A stretch of DNA of 61,497 nucleotides from Scytalidium lignicola (lineage: Eukaryota; Ascomycota; Leotiomycetes): contig NCSJ02000257.1 in the NCBI GenBank assembly GCA_002812745.2, forward strand, positions 1 to 61,497, read 5' to 3'. The translations under genes and the position numbers were made by a program. Position 1 is the stretch's first letter; each line of letters opens with the position of its first letter. Shown here in pieces: positions 57,601 through 61,497 of the stretch. The notes beneath the pieces are model-generated. The model was not told the origin of the DNA. It did no database searches and saw nothing but the letters and a program-made list of their open reading frames with translations.

Positions 57601-58319
57601 ATCTTCACGAGACTTTTCACAAACCGTATTGCGGTATTTTGATCATAGAAATGCAACGCCCTGCCTAAGAAAGTTAAGATGCTGGCATAAACAGATACAA
57701 GAGAATGCTTTAATCGATCTGTCGCAGATGAATTACTCTGGAGATAGAGTGTTTCAAAGAGACTGTATCGAGCAATTAGATTTGCTGTTATTTCCAAGCC
57801 TTCGATCATGGTTCCAAAAATTTGACTATCATTAATTGTCCACTAGTATACGTCAGACTGTATACCTGTGAGGAGATAGGATCATAGCGTGAATAACCTG
57901 GAGAAGGAATCTCACACCTGCCCATGGCAAAGCAGCATGTCCAGGATCAAACTGAATCGCAACATCCCCAATCATCATGAAACTATTAATCCATTTTATA
58001 AGCTTTTCAAAAACATCTCGTAATATGATGACTTTTCCATTATGTTTGAGTTTCCATCGCTTTTTGAGACATTCTGCGCGACGTTCTTCGGCTAGAGCTA
58101 GCACATCCTTCACTATGTCAAGCTTCGATCCTTGTAGAAAGTTCACTAGTACCCGATCTTGTTCTTTCAGGGAGAGTGCTGCTTGGCTCCACAGATCCTC
58201 ACGGTTCCTTCAACATTGGAACCTTATTAGTTTAGATCGAGGGTAGAAGGGAAAATAGCCTACCTCAACACCGCAGCCTCAGATCCGGCGGTCCACTGCA
58301 TACCGATGTTAGTTGTCAT
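54673..58319 (-). CDS. NACHT-ankyrin STAND (NLR-like) protein
   Basis: Five exons: 58319-58264, 58207-57898, 57842-57100, 57049-56444 and 56392-54673; total 1145 codons with every junction in phase. The N-terminal domain is the fungal NACHT_N type (FDPGHAALPWAGVRFLLQ; residues about 30-300) and includes a coiled-coil-like KRQSEVERDAQLV stretch. NACHT: P-loop HGIPGSGKTKLA at about residue 360, Walker B TIVIDALDECD at about 470, then KVFVTSRDD and QDGAQGMFRW. A linker with RFAHLSVREYL follows. The C-terminus holds ankyrin repeats (GKTPLHIAAERGNVEAIKLL, ATPLHKALEGG, GRTPLHFAAGLG; about residues 780-1040). Such proteins sense non-self and can trigger heterokaryon-incompatibility-like death. Start chosen at the first ATG in frame; a second ATG lies six codons later. 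Confidence 0.9.
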
Positions 58320-61300
58320 GCGCAGATGCTTAGTGAGCTACCAAATTGAATCCTTAGAAAATTAAGTCCTCGACATGATTACGGCAGGTGAATGTCATCT
58401 TGTGTTTTGCGGAGTGTTCACAATCCCGCGACACAACTCAGCCCTAGGCTGAGCATCAACTTTGTGAGCGCCCAACATAGATTGAATTATGGCCACACGT
58501 GATAACTTACTGTTCGTGTTACGGAGTGCTTACATAATTTCTCGTATCTGGTTGGAGCAGTGAAAACCTACTGCAAAACTTAGGTTAGTTTAATTGTAGT
58601 AGAGGAGAATAGTATTGTATAATAATATTTACTTATATATTTATTATAATACAAACTTACTTATAGTTAACAATAATTAACTACCATATCAATACGTATT
58701 ATCTCTATAGATTAGAGACTATATGTTAGGAACCTGAAGGCGGATCCTCAGAGCCGCATCGTAGTAGCGGAGGAGACTCGCTTAGTCATTCCCAGAGTAG
58801 CGAAGTCACGTGCTTAATTGTATATTAACATTGCCAAGAGTAGAGGAGCTCTTCAAGAATTAGTCTGTATAATTTACACACCCTACCCTCCAGCCCCCCG
58901 GCGTCGGTTCTCTGTCTAGGACTAACCGTCCCCAATCCCTAACACTATATGTTCACAGTAAAGGTCAACCGACAAGAAAGAAAAAGCAAAAAAAAAAAAC
59001 AAAAAAAGCAATAAAAAAAACACTTCAGTAGAATAATATTCAATGATACTCTAGCCACGACTAAGCGCTAAGGTATAATATACCCGATACATCAAACTGA
59101 TTATCTTGACTATACAGTACAGTAGATAAGAGGATTCGTAATTATGTCTAGCCTGCTTCAAGGCACACACAGGCACACGACAGGGCACGGATCGCAGGTA
59201 AAATACTACAGTACTGTAACCTACGGAGTACAAGTTATTATTGGAATACCGTAGCCAAGCATCGGTTGGAAGAGATAGATTTACGGCACCCAACCAGGGG
59301 GACACAGACATAAACAACAGGCTTTACTTTACGAGAGAGGGTGTGTTATTGGTCGGAAATAAGAGATTCGCGAGTATCCTGGTAGATAATGATAATATAA
59401 CTCACCTCCAGGGAATACTGCACTCTACTGTACTGTATGGAGTAGGTAAAAGAAGAAAACGTTGACAAGGTGCGCTTCTCGCACATGAATGCTGGAATGC
59501 TAGAAATGTCCTCGTGGATGGGATGGGCATTTCCCCTCTCTTCTTCTCCCCTTTTTTTCTGCGGTTGTTCCCTGCGTCGGATCGCTGGGGATGATAATGG
59601 GGAGTGCGCGTCACGTTACGGTACCGTACGTGTAAGTTGTCGTACTTATCGATGTGCTGGACCTACTGCAATAAACTAGGGCTTGGCTTGGCTTGGCTCT
59701 TGACCAGCGTCCACGTCCTTGGCGCCCTCGTTTGTTTCGTGCAATTTGCGTTGTTTTGGTTCCGTACGGGGAGATACAGTACAGTACTTGTAATTAGAAT
59801 TTAGAGCAGCGTGAGCAGTTAGGGTGCTGAGGTCTGTGATGGCAGTGGACTTTTAAGTATCGAGTATTGAGGAAGAGTTTAAGGTTATGGAGTGGTATGG
59901 TCCGTGGTGTTCGATGAACTGCATTCTGTCTTTGAGTTTTGAACCTCGGATCTTGTTGGAATCTTCTTCTGATCTGGCAGCAGAAGCACCTTTAGCCATC
60001 AAGGGTAACTAGTCACGAGACACAAGCTCGAGGCAAGACAACGCCACGCCTCGATTGTCTCATCACAAAGCCAATGCTGCAATGATAGGAACACCGAATA
60101 TTGATATGCAAGAGAAGGGAACATAACCACATCCTTCTCAGACCATCTGTTGGCCCATATCATCGGTCAAACTGTAGTCAGTCCATGCTGCGCCGCGTGC
60201 TGCTGCAACATAATGTCCTTAATCCTGTACTCCTGTACAATACAGAGCTGTGATCCCTAGCAATTAAACCCAGTTCTCGCAAAAAAACAAAAACAAAAAA
60301 GCCCTTGCACTATTACTATGTTGCATCCCGCCCATTATGATTTCCCCCAGCATGTTATTACAGTACAGTACTGTACAGTACCAGGCTCTCTGGCCGAGTC
60401 CCGTCGTGTACAGGACAGTACTAACTACCCATTCTACCATTCTGCCCTTTTCAGCAGGTAGGGTGGGCAGACGCACCCGAGGGACTGGCGAGCCTATCGG
60501 GTGGGTGGTGCTCAGATTAGCTGGGAAAACCCGCGGGAGAATGCTGTGTGGAAGGTGTGTGGAAGGAAAATGCGGGAAAGGGAGAAGGGAAAAAAACGTG
60601 GGAGAAGGGAAAAGAATGAACAGGACCGAAAAGGGGTGAATTATGAGGGACGAGAGAGGGGCAGGAAGGAAGTCTTCCTTATCTCTCTCTCTCATGGTTC
60701 ACGGTTCCTGGTTCACTGTCTGACCGTCTGTCATGGTCCTGGTGCACGGGATTGCTGTGCGTGCGTGCAGCTGGTTCGTAACGTATACGCTTGGTGATAC
60801 GAGTGGCGGTGATGAGAGATAAAGGAAGTGGACTGGACTGGAGTGGACTGGATTCGATAGGTTGGTTAGATTGGATTAACTTCCTGTATTATGTATGGTA
60901 CTACTGTATTAAATGGAAGGATTGAGGGATTACCGATCCGATGTGCAAATTGCTGCGTACGTGTAATGCTGGGGATTGGAATTGCAGTAATATTGAGCCA
61001 TCATGCGCAACTTTGCAATCTGGCCATCATTTGACTTGACTCGACTCTATCTATCTATCTACCGGTATCGTAACGGCTGACCGTGGCTTGTCCAACTGTT
61101 CCGAAACTATTGACTGGAATATTTTACTGCTCCTACTGACTGCTATCTGGCCTGAGCCGGGTCGCGTGGGTGTTCATCGAGTACTTCGTCAGCAAGAGCG
61201 TGCTGACGGGAGGGATCGTGCACGCTGCAGATGGATCATCCTCGTCCAGAAAGCCGGAAGAGGCGATTGAAGAATAGAGTGCATCTTACTTTCATGGTGA

Positions 61301-61497
61301 TGCTATTTCCATCTGTAAATCACAGCTATCACAGCTATCACGTACAGAATCCGTCCTTTCGTGCATAACAGTCCTCTGAATTGCATATCCTTCTGCCAAT
61401 CGCCGCCTTCCGAAACAACCTTCCCTCCCAGCGTCCCAGCAGTGCCAGTGCCAGGCCCGACCGCCGTGCGACCGTAGCCGCCCTAGAGACGCTGGTG
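58320..61497. other. 3.2-kb gene-free right end
   Basis: Contains a solo LTR (58724-58944), an A-rich tract at about 58975-59025, TACAGTAC/GTACTGTA palindromes (about 59112, 59208, 59775, 60360), a GCTTG tandem at about 59681-59698, a purine-rich + strand at 60525-60670, CT dinucleotides at about 60682-60692 and a CTAT repeat at about 61046-61061. Short open frames overlap on both strands and none is recognisable. Best read as a long regulatory or untranslated region of a gene beyond the edge. Confidence 0.45.
58724..58944. repeat. solo LTR
   Basis: 221 bp from TGTTAGGAACCTGAAGG to CCCAATCCCTAACA, flanked by a 5-bp duplication CTATA (58719-58723, 58945-58949). TG...CA ends with TGTTAG/CTAACA inverted termini. 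No internal retroelement. Different in sequence from the copia LTR and from the LTR at 12212-12554. Confidence 0.87.

Noticed and set aside
60264..60695. 143-codon minus-strand frame and overlapping + strand frames at the right end
   Set aside because: Arise from purine/pyrimidine strand bias; peptides are Phe/Leu/Ser/Pro or Arg/Lys/Glu monotonous.

Overview
The window is nuclear DNA of a filamentous ascomycete. Protein genes carry short (about 50-90 bp) GT-AG introns with CTRAY-type branch sites, and Zn(II)2Cys6 regulators, a NACHT-ankyrin (NLR-type) gene and AT-rich transposons decayed by transitions (the pattern left by repeat-induced point mutation, RIP) are present. A Leotiomycetes-like source is my guess from family composition; nothing here proves it. 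Every N sits next to or inside a homopolymer run, so some one-base frameshifts may be assembly errors.

Layout. 1-5.1 kb: the 3' end of an unidentified gene, a membrane-anchored lectin-like beta-propeller gene, a repeat-bearing spacer, and an astacin-like zinc protease. 5.1-20.3 kb: an AT-rich transposon district. Two near-identical inverted tRNA-like units (6051-6181 +, 13921-14051 -) bracket a RIPped copia element with intact LTR ends (6497-11463), a 240-bp TA-flanked MITE (11759-11998) and an abutting Tc1/mariner element (12001-13679) that itself contains a solo LTR (12212-12554). A GIY-YIG gene with a MITE in its upstream region follows, then a Mutator-like (MULE) element with perfect 59-bp terminal repeats (17763-20312).

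21-30.2 kb: a 734-aa cysteine-rich protein, a pseudokinase-ankyrin gene whose coding edge meets a dispersed repeat, a three-exon orphan gene, and a decayed PD-(D/E)XK-type gene. 30.8-36.5 kb: a possible amino-sugar or sugar-sensing module made of a NagB (glucosamine-6-phosphate deaminase) homologue with replaced catalytic residues and a frameshift, a divergent Zn2Cys6 regulator (also frameshifted), and a hexokinase of the HXK3/HxkC-like class.

37.2-53.4 kb: a run of metabolic genes (secreted crotonase, amidohydrolase, class-C beta-lactamase-like serine hydrolase, CaiB/BaiF CoA-transferase, SDR, Zn2Cys6 regulator, GFA-domain protein). Its content suggests an uncharacterised catabolic cluster: hydrolysis of an amide, ester or lactone, CoA transfer, hydration and oxidation, under a local regulator. 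54.7-58.3 kb: a five-exon NACHT_N-NACHT-ankyrin STAND protein. 58.7-61.5 kb: a solo LTR and a long gene-free stretch of purine-rich tracts and TACAGTACTGTA-type palindromes, perhaps the upstream region of a gene beyond the edge.

The two observations most worth following are the tRNA-like units, in which removing a 52-nt GT...AG block plus 7 nt leaves a 72-nt cloverleaf, and the apparently catalytically dead NagB homologue beside its own regulator and a hexokinase.
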